Shown: piece after piece, positions 7,353-8,115 of the stretch
Layout: each line of letters starts with the position of its first letter
How positions within the stretch are numbered: position 1 is the first letter of the stretch
NCBI GenBank assembly: GCA_002455215.1
Contig: DKKK01000021.1
Location: forward strand, 28,552-36,666
Source: Anaerolineales bacterium UBA6668
GTDB taxonomy: Bacteria > Chloroflexota > Anaerolineae > Anaerolineales > UBA6668
Direction of reading: 5' to 3'
Length of the DNA: 8,115 nt
Notes under the pieces: model-generated
The model's database searches: none
What the model was told of the DNA's origin: nothing
The model's input: only the letters and a program-made list of their open reading frames with translations
Program-made: the position numbers and the translations under genes

Positions 7353-8115
7353 ATGTTTCCAACTTTACTCCCCCGCTTTCTTCGCTATGTACAAGTAGAC
7401 ACCCAAAGCAATGCTGATAGCAAAACCATGCCCAGCACTGCCAAACAGTTTGACCTTTTGCGCATTTTACAAGCCGAACTGCAAGAAATTGGGCTTGCGG
7501 AAACGCAACTGACTGAAAATGGTTACGTCTTGGCAACCCTGCCTGCCACCGTTCCCCACAAAGTACCCGTCGTGATGCTCACCGCACATGTGGACACCGC
7601 GCCAGCATATAGTGGTACAAATGTAAAACCGCTTGTTCATGCCAACTATCAGGGAACGGTAATACGCTTGCCGTTGGGTGAGCAGGTGCTAGATCCCGCA
7701 CATCCCAACCATGCCGATTTGTTGACGGCAGTCGGCAAGGATGTCATCACAGCCAGTGGCGATACGCTATTGGGGGCAGATAACAAAGCTGGTGTAGCCA
7801 TCCTAATCGCATTGGCTGAGTACCTGCACCAGCACCCCGAAATTCCGCACGGTGCTATCCGCTTGGTATTTACCCCAGATGAAGAGATTGGGCGTGGTGT
7901 GAATGGCGTCACCAATGCAGAAATTGGCGCTCAGGTGGGTTACACCATTGATGGTGGACCTTTGGGTGAGCTAAATTGGGAAACTTTCTCTGGTGATGGG
8001 GCTGAAATTACAATTGAAGGCGTGAGTACCCATCCGGGAGATGCCCGTAAGTATGGCATGGTGAACGCAGTACACTTGGTGGGCAAACTGCTTAGTATGC
8101 TACCCCGCGAAGGCA
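7353..8115 (+). CDS. pepT: Peptidase T (tripeptide aminopeptidase), 3' partial
   Basis: This is the first 254 codons of a zinc-dependent M20-family aminopeptidase that removes the N-terminal residue from tripeptides in the cytoplasm. The reading frame runs open off the right edge; PepT is usually about 410 residues. RFLRYVQVDTQSN (8-20) is the typical N-terminus. The metal and catalytic residues fall in order: H79 and D81 in AHVDTAP, D143 in LLGADNKAG, the catalytic pair E177-E178 in TPDEEIGRG, and D200 in TIDGGPLGELNWETF. STHPGDARKYGMVNA (225-239), with H227, opens the dimerisation-domain insert. The last zinc-binding histidine lies beyond the window. The ATG at 7353 is the first in-frame start after the GH31 stop, 33 bp upstream, and gives a family-length N-terminus. 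There is no visible Shine-Dalgarno sequence. Nothing suggests a functional link to the glycan genes. Confidence 0.94.
   Translation, partial: MFPTLLPRFLRYVQVDTQSNADSKTMPSTAKQFDLLRILQAELQEIGLAETQLTENGYVLATLPATVPHKVPVVMLTAHVDTAPAYSGTNVKPLVHANYQGTVIRLPLGEQVLDPAHPNHADLLTAVGKDVITASGDTLLGADNKAGVAILIALAEYLHQHPEIPHGAIRLVFTPDEEIGRGVNGVTNAEIGAQVGYTIDGGPLGELNWETFSGDGAEITIEGVSTHPGDARKYGMVNAVHLVGKLLSMLPREG

Noticed and set aside
7554..7570. Possible frameshift in pepT at a short A-run
   Set aside because: Careful codon counting shows the frame from 7353 runs without interruption through the H79, D81, D143, E177 and D200 motifs to the right edge.

Overview
The window is ordinary, gene-dense bacterial DNA with all four genes on the + strand. 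It holds a 5'-truncated Agl23-type (TIGR03663) membrane glycosyltransferase whose C-terminus carries six NHL repeats (1-2675), a second polytopic GT-C glycosyltransferase resembling the mycobacterial arabinofuranosyltransferase AftB (2776-4407), a predicted lipoprotein glycoside hydrolase of family GH31 (4533-7319), and the first 254 codons of peptidase T, pepT (7353 to the right edge). I saw no RNA gene, mobile element, CRISPR array or attachment site, and no gene-free stretch longer than about 125 bp.

The best guess for the source is Chloroflexota, probably an Anaerolineae-like lineage. This is an inference from the Agl23-type protein (a family mainly of Chloroflexota and archaea), moderate base composition, poor Shine-Dalgarno usage, and a GH31 subtype with motifs I associate with that phylum. 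Gene content alone cannot prove it.

Layout: the first gene ends at a textbook intrinsic terminator (2693-2736). The AftB-like gene starts only 40 bp later, after a small hairpin in its leader. A 125-bp gap then holds a good sigma70-type promoter (TTTACA-16 bp-TACAAT) whose predicted +1 falls on the A of the GH31 ATG, so the mRNA could be leaderless. A second promoter-like pair (TTGCCA-18 bp-TACAAT) lies inside the 3' end of the GH31 gene and could drive pepT.

Functionally, the first two genes encode membrane enzymes that probably use polyprenyl-phosphate-linked sugars to build a cell-surface glycan or glycoprotein. The GH31 lipoprotein would act outside the membrane on an alpha-linked saccharide. 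PepT is a cytoplasmic tripeptidase with no evident link to glycans. I found no convincing previously undescribed system. The points most worth a second look are the glycosyltransferase-NHL fusion, the AftB-like enzyme in a probable non-actinobacterium, and the leaderless promoter and over-long signal region of the GH31 gene.
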